DNA of 64,000 nt from Basidiobolus meristosporus CBS 931.73. Lineage: Eukaryota; Basidiobolomycota; Basidiobolomycetes; Basidiobolales; Basidiobolaceae. Below are positions 12,591-23,733 of the stretch, one piece after another (positions within the stretch are counted from its first letter, which is position 1; each line of letters begins with the position of its first letter). The DNA lies in the NCBI GenBank assembly GCA_002104905.1, contig MCFE01000079.1, positions 1 to 64,000 of the forward strand, in the 5' to 3' direction. A model generated the notes under the pieces. That model was not told the DNA's origin. It worked only from the letters and a program-made list of their open reading frames with translations, and did no database searches. A program made the position numbers and the translations under genes.

Positions 12591-14136
12591 TCATTGCGGG
12601 GGACGATGCTGCATCAATTGATTTTGCTCAGCCATCTTACGGAACATTTCGATGGTGGCATTTTCCTTTGCTTGGTAAGCCATCAGTTTCTCTTGATTAA
12701 GCGCCGCTTTCTCTGCTCGGATTTGTTGCTGCCGTGCGTTGCGATTTTCGTGTCTTCGCTTTTCTGCCGCAAGCCTAAGGAATTCAGTTCAGCGATGCAT
12801 GAATAGCCTCACTTGTGCGCTCTCTCTCTTACCTGCTGTGGAAATCATCTCCGCCCATTAGCTCAGAATCTGGGAGCTCCACATCCGGGCTTCGCTCTCG
12901 CCGGTGGAATGCATTGTTGGCACGTCTCTTTTCCAACATAGCTTCTCTATAGTTGACGAGGATTATGAGAAAGCGGCAAAGCAGAGGGTCGAAAAGGAGA
13001 AATCAACCGTCCAGTCTCTTTAGGAACCAACTCTTCCAAGTCCGCATCTCGGCTTTTGCTGAAGTGTTTTTGATCTTTCTTTCGTAGAGCTCTCTCATAC
13101 CTGATTCTATCTTCCTCATCCATGTCTTCAAATTCCAAGATGGTAAGTGCATGCTTGGCTGATGAATCGATGCTTCGTCCTCACCTTCGTCATACGAATT
13201 TGAAGGCATACTTGGGCCTGATACAGTATGATCGTTTAGTCGCAGCTACTGGCTATGTGGAAGCTTCACACATTTACCTATCACGCGCTTTTCCCGTTTC
13301 ATCGAATCTTTCCCATTTTCCAAACCAGCGCGATGGGCAACCTCAGTGGGGAATTTCACATTAGTTGCCGTGTCGATAGAGTCACGGATAGTGTCCAGCT
13401 CGTATTGATCCTTCAAAAGGTTGATATTTCAGCTTGTTGTTCCGAACATAAAGCCCCTACACCACGTACCATTTTCTTGGCAAAGCTCCATTTGTATCTG
13501 GTCCCATTAGAGCTAGCCACCTGAGATGGCCTTATGCCATCGTAGTATTTCTCTAAAGCTCTCTTGTAAATAATCCAAACCGGGAGAGTCGAAATCACTA
13601 TACAAAGTTCACTACTGACTAGACAATTTCCCTTTGTTCCAATCTTTCACGAATTTCTTAAAGTATGTACGACTCTTGTCTGAAGACATCTCGTCGATGT
13701 ACTTTCCTTTTTCCTCTTTCAGCCAGATCTTAAATTCGGTGGCCTTCAAGAAATAATCATCCTCCGAAATGGCTAGCAAAAGCAAGTGATTTTTAGTTGT
13801 TGAACTGTAGAAAGCATCGAGAACTGGGAGCCAAAAGTTACAGTTTGCCGATAGTTTGGTTCTCTTCGAAGTGTCCTCTTCTTCCGAATCGAAGTCCTCT
13901 GAGCGACTCTTTTTCTTGTTTTTCTTACGCTTCTCTGAACTCTCATGCTTCTCCTCCCTTTCCTCATCGGAGTGTCTTTTACTATGTCTTTCACGGTGTT
14001 CGGAGTGATGCGATCTATGCTCACTGTGCTTACGCTCTTTTTCGTCATAGCGATGTGAGCCACTTCGTCGGCTAGAACGCTCCTCTTCACGGTAGCGATC
14101 TCTATCTGGATCACGTCGTTCGTTATTTTTATTCAT
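12591..14136 (-). CDS. SCI1-like nuclear protein, charged and RS/RE-rich
   Basis: It resembles the eukaryotic family containing the plant style cell-cycle inhibitor 1, a nuclear protein whose biochemical role is unclear. Eight exons give 370 residues with all phases closing: 13842-14136, 13620-13772, 13470-13552, 13278-13410, 13185-13217, 13008-13125, 12833-12946, 12591-12774. The N-terminus is very rich in Arg, Ser, Glu, His and Lys, like splicing-associated proteins. The conserved block runs EDDYFLKATEFKIWL to VKDWNKGKLSKKYYDGI. A GPSMPS motif follows, then charged helices with ELVPKETGREAMLEKR and ELMGGDD. The 69-nt intron at 13773-13841 is in frame and could be misread as coding. The 33-nt exon at 13185-13217 and the GTCAGT donor at 13619 were chosen because they restore conserved motifs; these are the least certain joins. 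Confidence 0.72.
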
Positions 14137-14356
14137 AACCACGGTGTATGTACTAGGTGCAATTCAGCACTTCCAGTAGATTTAAATCCCCATCCAGATC
14201 CAATTGAGGAATTCATGCATATCTACAAAGCGGGCAATGACTTATGCCATTCGCCCAGTCACCACGTATGTGGATTTTTCAGGATGTATTGAAGGGTTTA
14301 TTCAACATTCTATCACGAAGGTAATAAAAACGAAGCTACAGCAAAGTTGCAGGTGC

Positions 14357-14848
14357 TCACCAGAATTTGAGCAGGTGATACCAACTGCAGCCGTGCTTTC
14401 CCTCCTTCCATTCTTGTAAGCAATGGTCGCGGTTTTTGCTGATGGCTGAACGGCCCCAAGTGGTAACGATTTGCTTGGTAGTGGTATTAACAATGATCAA
14501 GCTAGGGATGGTGTACACCTTGAGTTGAGTGCCCAGGGCTTTTTTCACTTTTTCATCTTCAAAGGGAACACTGAGCCAGTTTTTGCCTTGGATGAAGTCC
14601 ATCATGTCCTCCTTGGTTTTATCCAGATTCACATGGACAACCACAAATTCCTCTTTATTGTCTTCTGCGAATTGAGTCAGAACTGGGGAGAAAGCTTTGC
14701 AGGGCGGACACCAGCTGGCTGAGAAATAAAGTCCAACTAGTTTCCCCTGAAGAACTTTAGGAGAAACCTCTTTCTGTTCTCCATCAACAAGGCGTTCGAT
14801 CTGATCAAGCAGTTGTCCTATATCGGTTTGTGTGGTTGAGGTCTCCAT
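14357..14848 (-). CDS. tryparedoxin/nucleoredoxin-like thiol oxidoreductase
   Basis: This is a thioredoxin-fold protein of 163 residues in a single exon. The active site is WCPPC at 46-50, the tryparedoxin/nucleoredoxin form of the CxxC motif, and the cis-proline is at 115 in YTIPSLI. The start ATG is at 14848. There is no signal peptide, so it is probably cytosolic. Its expected job is reduction of disulfides or of peroxiredoxin-like partners. The last about 12 residues (after EWKEGKHG) do not look conserved, and a GTATCA donor lies there, so a small 3' exon may replace them. It is divergent from the bc1 core protein gene, with a shared 290-bp upstream region. Confidence 0.82.
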   Translation of the reverse strand: METSTTQTDIGQLLDQIERLVDGEQKEVSPKVLQGKLVGLYFSASWCPPCKAFSPVLTQFAEDNKEEFVVVHVNLDKTKEDMMDFIQGKNWLSVPFEDEKVKKALGTQLKVYTIPSLIIVNTTTKQIVTTWGRSAISKNRDHCLQEWKEGKHGCSWYHLLKFW

Positions 14849-15138
14849 GTTTGAGTTAAGAATGTGCTCGCTCGTTGGTGTCCAAAGATCTATCTACCGC
14901 CAAAGCAGATTTTTACACATTGTTGCGTAGATTCTAGCTTAGAAGTCGTTTAGCTTCGACCCAGCATCAACTCAAATTGGACTACAGAAAATGCAGTGGA
15001 TGTGGAGAATCACGTGATACCCCGCCAAGTTTCCCCAACAATTATTCATGAAGGAAAACCCCATTTTCCTAGCATAGTTAAATTTTCTCTAATCAAGTGC
15101 ATACACTCACTCTGTCGTTGTTAGAGAGATTCGGCATC
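14849..15138. promoter_or_regulatory. shared divergent promoter region
   Basis: These 290 bases separate the starts of the tryparedoxin-like gene (minus) and the bc1 core protein gene (plus), so both promoters must lie here or overlap the genes. The sequence is AT-rich on the right side; I see no distinct TATA box. Confidence 0.5.
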
Positions 15139-16743
15139 ATGGCTTCTCGCATGCTTTTTTCCAACTCTTTGAAATCAAAGCTTTCTACCGGCTTTCGTAG
15201 CCAGGCAAGTTATTTATATGTATACATATTTGTTTTTAGAAAACGTCACCGCCATTCCTACTCTCCTGTTCTCGGATTCTTCCCAAGAATATTGACACTA
15301 ATATCAATTTCGTATACAGGCTCTTCGCCCCTCCTCTGCTTTAGCTCAAAAGTTCTCCTCTGTAGCTAGCGCTACCGAGACTCGCACCACCACCCTTCCC
15401 AACGGTTTCAGTGTTGCTACCGAGACTAACCCTCAAGCTGAAACTGCCACTGTTGGTGTTTGGATCGATTCCGGCAGTCGTTATGAAGGCTCCAACCGCG
15501 GTGCCGCTTATTTCTTGGAGCAAATGTTGTTCAAGGTATGAATCAAGTACATTGGAGAACCCTGGAGCTTCTGGTATTAACCAAACTTCTGGACTGATAG
15601 GGTACCGAATCTCGTTCCCAAGGTGAATTAGAGAAGACTATCGAGAAAATTGGTGGCCATGTTGATGCTCATACCGGTCGCGAACAATCCGCATTTTACG
15701 CTCAAACCACCAAGGGTGGCGTTGCGCTCGCCGTCGATGTTCTTGGAGATATGTTGCAAAATTCTACTCTCGAAGAAGGAGCTATTGAGCGTCAACGTGA
15801 ATCAGTCATTAGAGCACAGCAACAAGCTGATGCCAACATGACTGAGGTTGTCTTCAACAACTTGCACGCCACCGCCTTCCAAAACCATCCTTTGGGACAA
15901 ACTGTTATGGGTTTGAGCCAAGACGCTTCTTCAATGAGCCGTGAAAAGCTTGCCAACTATCATGCTGAGAACTTCAAAGCTGACCGCATGACCCTTGTCG
16001 GAGCTGGTGCCGTCAATCACGAGGAGCTTGTTGAGCTTGCTCACAAGCATTTCTCCGCTCTCGCCAGCGCTGGCCCACGCGCACCTGAGGATTTCAAGCC
16101 ATCATTCACTGGATCTGAAATCAGATATCGTGATGATCTTGCCCCTGCTGCCCATATTGCTCTCGCTGTTGAAGGTGTTGGCTACGACTCCGAGGATTAC
16201 TACACCATTCGTGTCTTGGAGCACTTGTTCGGCGCCTGGGACCGTTCTTTGGGATCAGCTGCCTACTTGTCTTCGCGTTTCTCCCACATTGTCAACACCA
16301 ACCACTTGGCCAACTCTTTCACTCCATTCAACCTTTCATACTCCGACACCGGTCTCTTCGGTATTTATGCTGTAACCCAGAACCGTGACCATATCGACGA
16401 TTTGGTCTATTTTGCTCAAAAGGAGTTGAATCGCTATAGTACTACCGTTTCAGAAGGCGAGGTTGAGCGTGCTAAGCAACAACTCAAGGCCGCGCTCCTT
16501 CTCAACCTTGACTCTACCACTTCCATCGCCAACGATATCGGTACTCAAATCGCAATCAAGGGCCAACGTGATGAGCCCAAGGCCATTGAGCGTTTGATCA
16601 ACCAAATCACCTTGAAGGATGTCAAGAGAGTTGCTGATGAACGTCTCTGGGACAAGGAGATTGCAGTTGTTGGTCTTGGTCCCATCGAAGCCTTGCCCGA
16701 TTTCAACCGTGTCAGAGGATTCATGAGCTCCAACAGATTCTAA
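15139..16743 (+). CDS. QCR1: cytochrome bc1 complex core protein 1 (M16 family)
   Basis: This is a structural core subunit of mitochondrial respiratory complex III. Three exons, 15139-15204, 15320-15535 and 15601-16743, give 474 residues. The N-terminus (MASRMLFSNSLKSKLSTGFR) is a typical mitochondrial presequence. The body is an M16 peptidase fold closest to the beta subunit of the mitochondrial processing peptidase. However, the zinc-binding HxxEH is replaced by YFLEQ (GAAYFLEQMLFKGT), so it should not be a peptidase. This is why I call core protein 1 rather than MPP-beta. The first intron begins CAG/GCAAGT and ends TATACAG, a GC-AG intron; no GT donor in the neighbourhood restores the frame. 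Codon use is strongly biased, as expected for an abundant protein. Confidence 0.87.
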
Positions 16744-17213
16744 GTAACCATCACCCTCATGTTACAAAATCATCTCATTCTCTATAATATACAGCTTAGC
16801 CTTTCTTTTTCCTTTCTGTTTTCCCATAACATATCGAAACACTGGAGTCTATAAACCATCCTCTTCCTCGTAACAGATTAAAAGAATTACCAACCGATCT
16901 TCCAGACCATCCTAGATTCATCTCCCTCTGGACCGAACAGTCGTGTAACTGCATGGTTCCAGTTGAACACGAACCGTAGCTGTCTAGACAGCCGTGACGG
17001 CCATATGTTTGTGAAATGATCCTAGACTATCATCGACTCTTGATGATTATCAAGCGCCTGAAAACCCTCGTGGTCGATAGTCAGTGCTGGTTTCGTGGTG
17101 GTACGACCTACCAAATCTCTGCTGTTACCAAGGGGGTTTCCATGCCGCAAGGCCTAGACATCATTTATTTACAAGAAAGAACAACGGCTATTTAGTGGAA
17201 TATTAGTGTTCAA
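16744..17213. other. intergenic between convergent genes
   Basis: These 470 bases lie between the stop codons of the core protein gene and the membrane protein gene on the opposite strand. They hold only the two 3' regions; no gene or repeat is visible. Confidence 0.5.
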
Positions 17214-18115
17214 TTAAATTACTCGGGAGAAGTTTTTGTCCCCGACGTGGCATTCGCCGAAGCAGATTTTGGTGTCAAGCTCGGTCGCTGACTCTACAAT
17301 CCCGAGGGAGTTTTTTCGATGGGATTTCCTGCGTCTATACGCTATTGTCATCATGACTGTCATCAGTCTGGACTTGATCACCCCTGGGGGAAGAAAGAAC
17401 CGTTAGTCGCAAGAAAGCTTCCACGAGGCTGCGGGATATACGTACAATTCAGGGTCAGAGCGATCCCCGTGTCCAGTAGCTTGATGGACTCCAGGACGAC
17501 GAAGAGTATGTCGAAAAGGCAGATGAACAAACCAAACAGTACGCTGTCCCGAATCATGATTCTGTACGCCTGGGTGTGATCTAGATCAGGCAGCCGGTAC
17601 AGGTTCATGATGAACATGCCTATCAGGAAGAGCGTAAGGATCGAGGTGGAAACGGCCATCCCAATGCTCCACCCGCTGGGGAAATGGATTTGGCAGCCAC
17701 CGTTGGGGGAGAGGATGAACTCTCCCTCGCGCAGATTCTGCACAAGACAGGCGGTCTGCACGGCCAGTATGATGATGCATACGCAGGCGATGAATCTGCT
17801 TCTTCTAGAAGAGTAGTAGGCCTCGATGTAGAGAACGGTGTTGATAGTCAGTAGCGACAGATAGTGTATCACATAGGTGATGATGCTGAGGGTGGTGCAA
17901 TTCGTTTTCTGGCCAAAGAAGGACGGGATGTTGGCTAGGACATTGATCAACAGCAACGCTGTCTGCACAAGGTTAAGTTTGTAGATGACAGGGTCGTCGC
18001 GGACCACCATCCTAATGGATCGGTAAGCATCTCTCCATGCAACTGGCAAGGAAACAGCGATTACAAAGAACCGAAGCTGGTCTTCAAAGTCAATAGACTG
18101 AGCAGGAGAGGACAT
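17214..18115 (-). CDS. multi-pass membrane protein, unknown
   Basis: I do not recognise this protein. Two exons, 17446-18115 and 17214-17383, with a GTACGT donor and a CCCCCAG acceptor, give 279 residues. Reading through the donor gives a shorter, unlikely tail, so the spliced form is preferred. The start is the ATG at 18115 (MSSPAQS); the frame is open further upstream, but that stretch is not hydrophobic. At least five strongly hydrophobic segments are visible (around LVQTALLLINVLA, IITYVIHYLSLLTINTVL, IACVCIIILAVQTACL, GMAVSTSILTLFLIGMFI and VLFGLFICLFDILFVV), with a possible sixth near the N-terminus. The C-terminal tail of about 55 residues is basic, then acidic, and cytosolic-looking. 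The layout recalls fungal seven-helix receptors, but no family motif supports that. Confidence 0.6.
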
Positions 18116-18951
18116 GGGTCTGTGCTGCTCAGGACAATAGCTAACCAAACGAGCAACTGAAGCCAATTTATAAGAGGAGGGATTCTCACGTTGCTTCAAG
18201 CTATCTCCGTTGGTACAACCATTCCGAGTTCTAGCCAGCATTAGATATGAAAGGGATTTGGGTTTCACATGGCTCGTTTTGAACGCAAAGGATATGACAA
18301 TATTGGCAGCCTTCAGACTAATCACCGTGGCATTTGATCATCCACAACCTATTGCAACATACGTTGGTGATGCGCCCAAACCCAAATCTCGCTCTGGCAA
18401 ACTGGTTGTGCGCTGGAATTGGCATCTCGCTAGAGATGGTCCGCCATAGCTGATAGATCTATATTTATCAGTCGCTCCGACGACTTACTCCAACCGAGGC
18501 TCTTCACTCATTTCTTTTGCAGCGCCTCGACCCCGTTGTGTGATCAGCCAGAAAAAACGAGCAAGTTCCTCGCTTTCCCGGTAAGATACACGACTCTGAA
18601 ACAACTTCCATTCGCCTATGACCTCATATCCGTCCGTTACACCCAAGTCAATGTATCCTACATCCATCAATGATCTGGTATAGATTCTCCCGGAATAATC
18701 ACCGTCCAATTAAGTTGAATAGATCAATGGACGGTTGATGTGGTTTCGAGAAAAGATACAACAGACATTAGCGAAGTCATGGTTCCCGAGCTGTGGACAA
18801 ACGCTATCTGACTCTCACCAACTCTCTGGTGAACATATTCTTACGTGTTTTACTTTTCGAGGGTTGACCTTCCCAACTTTTTTTTGTTAAAAATCTTCAT
18901 CTGGCGAGTAACAGCCTCCTACGTTCCCTTGTTTTACAAAGAAGCGAGTCC
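18116..18951. other. intergenic, divergent promoter region
   Basis: This stretch of 836 bases lies between two divergently transcribed genes. A 74-codon minus-strand frame (18485-18709) has no recognisable feature and I do not call it a gene. Immediately upstream of the intersectin-like start there is a run of T (about 18879-18886) and AT-rich sequence. Confidence 0.45.
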
Positions 18952-21900
18952 ATGTACAACACCGGGAGTAATTACGGGAGTGGCCCGTCGATGGGCGCCA
19001 TGAACCAACTTCAAATCACCTCCGGGTCAAGCGGTTCTATGCTTCGTAAATATCGAGCTCTACTTCGCCTTGATTGACCTCGCTTTTCTAACCCCCTACC
19101 TAGAGAAATTGTCCTTCTTGAGCCCCGGCGAGCAGCAGAAATTCGAACAGTTGTACAAGCAGAGTGTCCCAGATCCAAGCCAACAGCTAACAGGTTCCAT
19201 TTACCAACTACCTGCTCCGACCCCGACTATGCCATTAACCAAATTGTTCGTTTGCAGGCGAGGCCGCCAGAGATATTTTCCTACGTTCAAAACTCGATCC
19301 GGAGATTCTAGCCCAGATTTGGTAACGCCAGATGTTCCCAAAGTACCAGAAACAAGTGACTAACCGTGTGCGCTTTACCCATGGCATAACTAGGTCATTG
19401 GCAGATGTCAATGTCAGTGGGACCTTGACTTTCGCCGAGTTCGCCTTAGCCATGTATCTGATCAATATGAAGTTGACTGGTCAGAATGTTCCTACCCAAC
19501 TGCCAAACAACTTGCGCCAAGAAATCATCTCCGCAATGCAGGCCTCTAGTACAGGTGCTCCGAGTACGGCTTATCCGGGTTACTCGCCTAGCGGGCCTAC
19601 TATCCCCGGCGTAACGACCCCCTTAGGCGGGCCAATGTCTGGAATGAGCACCAGCTCTCCGCAATACAATGGACAGAGCCAATCCAAGCCCAGCAACCCC
19701 ACCCGATCCCAGTGGGCTGTTACCGTGGAGGAAAAAGCCAAATTCGATGAGATCTTCAAATCACTTGACAACGCACATTCCGGCTTCCTTTCCGGAGAGA
19801 AAGCCAGACAAGTGTTTACGGAGTCCGGATTGAACAAGTCCGATCTCGCCAAGATCTGGGGTCTGGCGGATATCCATAATCAAGGAAAGCTCAACTCTGA
19901 CGAGTTTGCCGTAGCCATGCATCTGATTTACGCCAAAATCGGCGGCAAGGAGATCCCGAAATCGCTTCCCATGAACCTGGTGCCTCCCTCCACCAAGGAC
20001 CTCTCGGACAGCGTGTCGAGCCTGAAGCAGATGCTGAAAACCAACAAGAGCAACTCGTTGCTTTCCAGCCCCATCCCCGGAATTCCAAAGATGGACTTCG
20101 ATCTGGATTCAGCTGATCTTAACGCAGCAAGGAAAGCTGTCTTACAGGATGAAGACATCGGGTATGTTTCCAGCAATCGTCGAAAGGTTGGTTCGTCACC
20201 CAAGCCTGCATCGCCGAAGATCAGCTACAGCGAACGCTTAGCCAAATTTGACGTAATCCGCAAGCAGATCAAGGAAAAGAAGTTGGAGCTTGAGAAGCTT
20301 TCTTCCAAAACAATGGATTCTGATGCCACAGTCCCAGGCAACGAAGCGGAGCTGGCGGCCCTCAAGAAGAAGATCCTCGATCTGCAACGGTCCATCAACG
20401 AAGCCCCAGCTTCCAACACTCTTGCCAATGGGAGATCCGAATACGACCCGGTAGGATCTGGCCAGGAACGAAAACAGCTGGAAGCGGAGTTCAACGAACT
20501 TACTTCCGAACTTCCGAATCTGACGAAGAAGGTCCAGAGCTTGGACGAGAAAATAGCGGAGCTGCAGTTGGAGCTGTTCAAGATCACCGATGCTAAATTG
20601 CACAAAACCGCGCCCTCCAAAACCAACCTGGCCAATCTTTTCCCTTTCAAGGCCAGCGGTTCCGGCGACAGCCTCTCCGAAGCGGACAGATTGAAGCAGA
20701 AGGCCGCCGAAATGCTAGCCCAGAGAATGCAGGCCTTGACCAAGCCCAACACCTCCGCGAACGATCCCTCCGTTGCCGAGGCCAAAAAACGCCTGGACGC
20801 CGCCACCGATAAGATCAACCAGGAGAAGCGAGGAAACGAGCAATACATCAGAGAAATCGAAGCCTCCTTGAGACAGTCACAAAACGAGATTCGCGACATC
20901 ATCCAGCGCACCACCCAGTCGGGAGGACCCACTTCCGCCACCAGTCTTTCCCGGGAAGACTACGAGAGAGAAAAGAGGAAATGGGATTCCCGTTTCGGTC
21001 TGGAGTCGGAAACCAAGCAATTCCTCGATGAGCTGAAGAAAATCGAATCTAAGCCTACTTCTCCGGCTCAATCCTATTCCTCATCGTATTCACGACCCTC
21101 CTTTATCTCCTCTACTGGGGCCGATACTTCTTCCAAGGCGTCTCCCACCCTCTCAAAGCCTAGTCCATTGGCCTCCGCGAAATCCAAGGAGGAGAAAGAT
21201 CGAATCATCAAAGAAGAGGCTGAGCGTCGATTGAAGGAGAGACAAGCTTTCTTCCAAGCACAGCTTCAGAAAACCAAAGAGCAGAAACAGTTGAGCCAAG
21301 CTGAAAAGTCGAGCGATTACTCTGCTTTTGGGAAATCCACAACGCCAGAGCAGAAAGATGGCTGGAAATCCTCTACTGCTTCCGAATCGACGAATGTGAG
21401 AAAACCATCCGACTCTCCTCAAGCGCCAACCAGTCTTTCTTCCAGCGCTGTCCTGTCATCTCCACCTTCAGTCAGCCAATCTGAGGAAGGTTTGCTTGGG
21501 GGCTACAAGACGTTATGGCTGAATAAGCCTTCTTCCACAAAGAGCGAGGAGCCCACCCCCCAATCATCCGTTCCCTCCTTCATCTCCAAGTCTAAGAACC
21601 CATTCCCACTCCACAGATCACCAAATCTACCTCTCCCACGGTCCCAGAACCATCAAACGAGAGCAGTAGCGAGGATGAGGATGACGCAGAACAAGAAAGA
21701 GCTTTCAGAGAGCGTATTGAAAAGGCCAAGCGCGAAGAGAGAGAAAGACAAGAGGCCCACCAGCGCGAGCAGGAGGCCATCCGCGAAGCCACAAAAGCAG
21801 CCCGAGAGAAAGCCAAAGATCTGGAGCTTAGCTCCCTCGCCGAATCCAACTCATCGGCTTTCATCAGCCATTCCAACAACGTGTTTTCCGGACTCTCTTT

Positions 21901-22612
21901 TGGCGATCGCTCCACAGAACCCTCACACAGTCCCAAGGACGATGAATGGGACGTCGTCGAAAAGGTGAAGTATTTTCCGTCTGGTTTCTTCATCTCTGCA
22001 TGCACTATACAAGCTCGTCTAACCCACCGATTCTCTGCACCACAGCCCACCAACTCCGCCACCTCCTCCTCCAAGTTCGACGAGATCTTCGGGGTGCCTA
22101 CCGAGGTAGCTCCACACGATTTCCACTCGACAACCTTCGACGACGCATTCAACATTTCACCCAACCTACCTACTCATCAAGAACCATCCAGTCAGTCGAG
22201 GAAACCTGCCGCAGTGTCGGAGGATTCGACGGTGCTGTTCCGGGCAAGAACGCTCTACGATTATCAATCCGACAACGCCGACGACCTGGGTTTCCGCGAA
22301 AACGACTATATCCAGGTGTCTCAAGTCAACGATGACGACAACGATTGGTGGTACGGGGAGCTAGAAAGCAGCGGCGCCAAAGGCTGGTTCCCCAAGAGCT
22401 ATGTTGAGCGGGAGGGCTCAGCTCCTGGTCAAGCAAGCTTCCGTGCCAGGGTTTTATACGACTACTCTGCCCAGCAGGGGGATGAGATGTCCCTCCATGC
22501 TGACGCGGTGATAGAGATTTTGGAGAAAATAGACGAGAACTGGTGGAGAGCCCAAGTCGAGGGGCGTGTCGGCCTAGTCCCAGCAATATACTGTGAGGAA
22601 TTGACCCAGTAA
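18952..22612 (+). CDS. intersectin-like endocytic scaffold (EH, EH, coiled coil, SH3, SH3)
   Basis: This is a probable endocytic coat scaffold. Exons 18952-19045, 19104-19193, 19258-19321, 19394-21964 and 22046-22612 encode about 1128 residues. The first EH domain is assembled from exons 1-4 (FLSPGEQQKFEQLY, then EILAQIW joined to SLADVNVSGTLTFAEFALAM). The second EH domain is around 19720-19970 (EKAKFDEIFKSLDNAHSGFL, GLADIHNQGKLNSDEFAVAM). Coiled coil spans roughly 20.2-21.0 kb, followed by Ser/Pro-rich linkers and a charged helix. The last exon has two SH3 domains (LYDYQSDNADDLGF with DWWYGEL; LYDYSAQQGDEMSL with NWWRAQ). EH domains bind NPF peptides; an NPF lies in its own linker. This order resembles animal intersectin more than yeast Pan1, which lacks SH3. 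Near 21602-21606 the frame shifts by one base (CATTCCCACT); one extra C would join both halves. Confidence 0.85.
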
Positions 22613-22717
22613 GGTTATTGTATTGTTCTGTGATGCCAGCAAATATATATAACAGGGAAAGTACACGACTGAATAAAGCAGATCAACTTGGTATTTAAAG
22701 AATGGGTATCAGTGAGT

Positions 22718-23278
22718 TCACCACCTGAGGGCGTAATGGTAAGGATTGACGACTCTGTGCGGGAGGTATGGGGTTGGTTTGTTGGGTTGGGAGTGGGAAT
22801 GGGAATAGGAATAGGCGGTGGAAAACGAAGTGGAGAAACTGGAGGTCCAATGGGCCTCGGCTGAGGTGCGGGTTGGTTGGTTCTGCGTGGGCGAGGAGAG
22901 TACGTGGGCTCTGGCGGTGGCAGTAGGCTTGTTGGTGCTACTATGGACCGAGGTTGCAGGCCTTGAAGGGGTTGATTGGGTGTCTGAAGCATTGGCAGAG
23001 AGATTCATATGAGGTGGACCATCGTGATCGGCGCTGGCTTTCAATCTGGTTTCCTCAACCTCGTTTATCTTAACCGGATCACTTTCCTGGATGTTGTAGA
23101 TCTGGAATGGCTGCCGTGTGATCGACTCATGCCCATCGTCGTTTGGCTCTTGCTGGATGTATCGAATCTTGAACGCGGTCAACGCGGGGTAGCTACGTGA
23201 CAAGGGGCCTTTGATAGGAATCATGATGGACCCATGGGCAGACGCCACGAGCCACACAACCGCCAAAAGGTGTCTCAT
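22718..23278 (-). CDS. secreted Ser/Thr/Pro/His-rich protein, unknown
   Basis: I do not recognise this 186-residue protein. The start is the ATG at 23278. Residues 1-16 (MRHLLAVVWLVASAHG) are a clear signal peptide. After an acidic middle region, the C-terminal half is rich in Ser, Thr, Pro and His, with short repetitive stretches such as SYSHSHSQ, likely to be O-glycosylated. It has no cysteine, no membrane anchor and no GPI signal. TTTATTTAAA on the coding strand, about 40 bp upstream, may act as a TATA element. It ends about 100 bp from the convergent intersectin-like gene. The low-complexity tail suggests a wall or extracellular mucin-like role; this is inference only. Confidence 0.55.
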   Translation of the reverse strand: MRHLLAVVWLVASAHGSIMIPIKGPLSRSYPALTAFKIRYIQQEPNDDGHESITRQPFQIYNIQESDPVKINEVEETRLKASADHDGPPHMNLSANASDTQSTPSRPATSVHSSTNKPTATARAHVLSSPTQNQPTRTSAEAHWTSSFSTSFSTAYSYSHSHSQPNKPTPYLPHRVVNPYHYALRW

Positions 23279-23733
23279 ATCGAATAATTGACGGGGAGCT
23301 ACCGGGCACCGGGTTTAAATAAATGGGTGGCCGAGATACATTAATATCCATCACCGCGGGAGGTCACAATCGATTTCTGGACAATGCTGGAATTCTCCTA
23401 ATCTGCAGTGGATTCGCCAGACATTCCCATCATTTCACCGGGCAGGGCTGCGTGGTTGGAAAATTCCCATTTGAGGGAATATTGCATCGATTGTCTCGCA
23501 AACATCGTAGATGCCACTCACATTGTAGCCTTCTAGATACCTTGACGTTGGTTTTATTCTACCACAAGCGATTCGGAGGAAAAGGTTTTACGTATACATA
23601 CATGAGGGGAAGTGAATTAGGGGAATGGTCGGGGAATGGTGGGGGACCTCTTTGGAATGAATGCAAATTCTAGTAATATCTCGCAATATATTACAAGCAG
23701 ATGGATATATGGGTGTCTGATTACAATGACGGT
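23279..23733. other. intergenic
   Basis: These 455 bases lie between the secreted protein start and the zinc-finger gene stop, both on the minus strand. No gene or repeat is seen; the region near 23300 is AT-rich and is the likely promoter of the secreted protein. Confidence 0.45.

Noticed and set aside
13134-13184. 26- to 53-nt introns in the SCI1-like gene after GPSMPS
   Set aside because: They are shorter than every other intron in the window, and one would need a 6-nt exon. The 59-nt intron 13126-13184 restores the frame with normal sites.
15139-16743. active mitochondrial processing peptidase beta subunit
   Set aside because: The HxxEH zinc motif is YFLEQ, so a peptidase call is not supported; core protein 1 fits better.
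20225-20941. 238-codon minus-strand frame inside the intersectin-like gene
   Set aside because: It is an antisense shadow of coiled-coil sequence, with Leu/Ser/Phe-rich composition typical of antisense Glu/Lys-rich genes.
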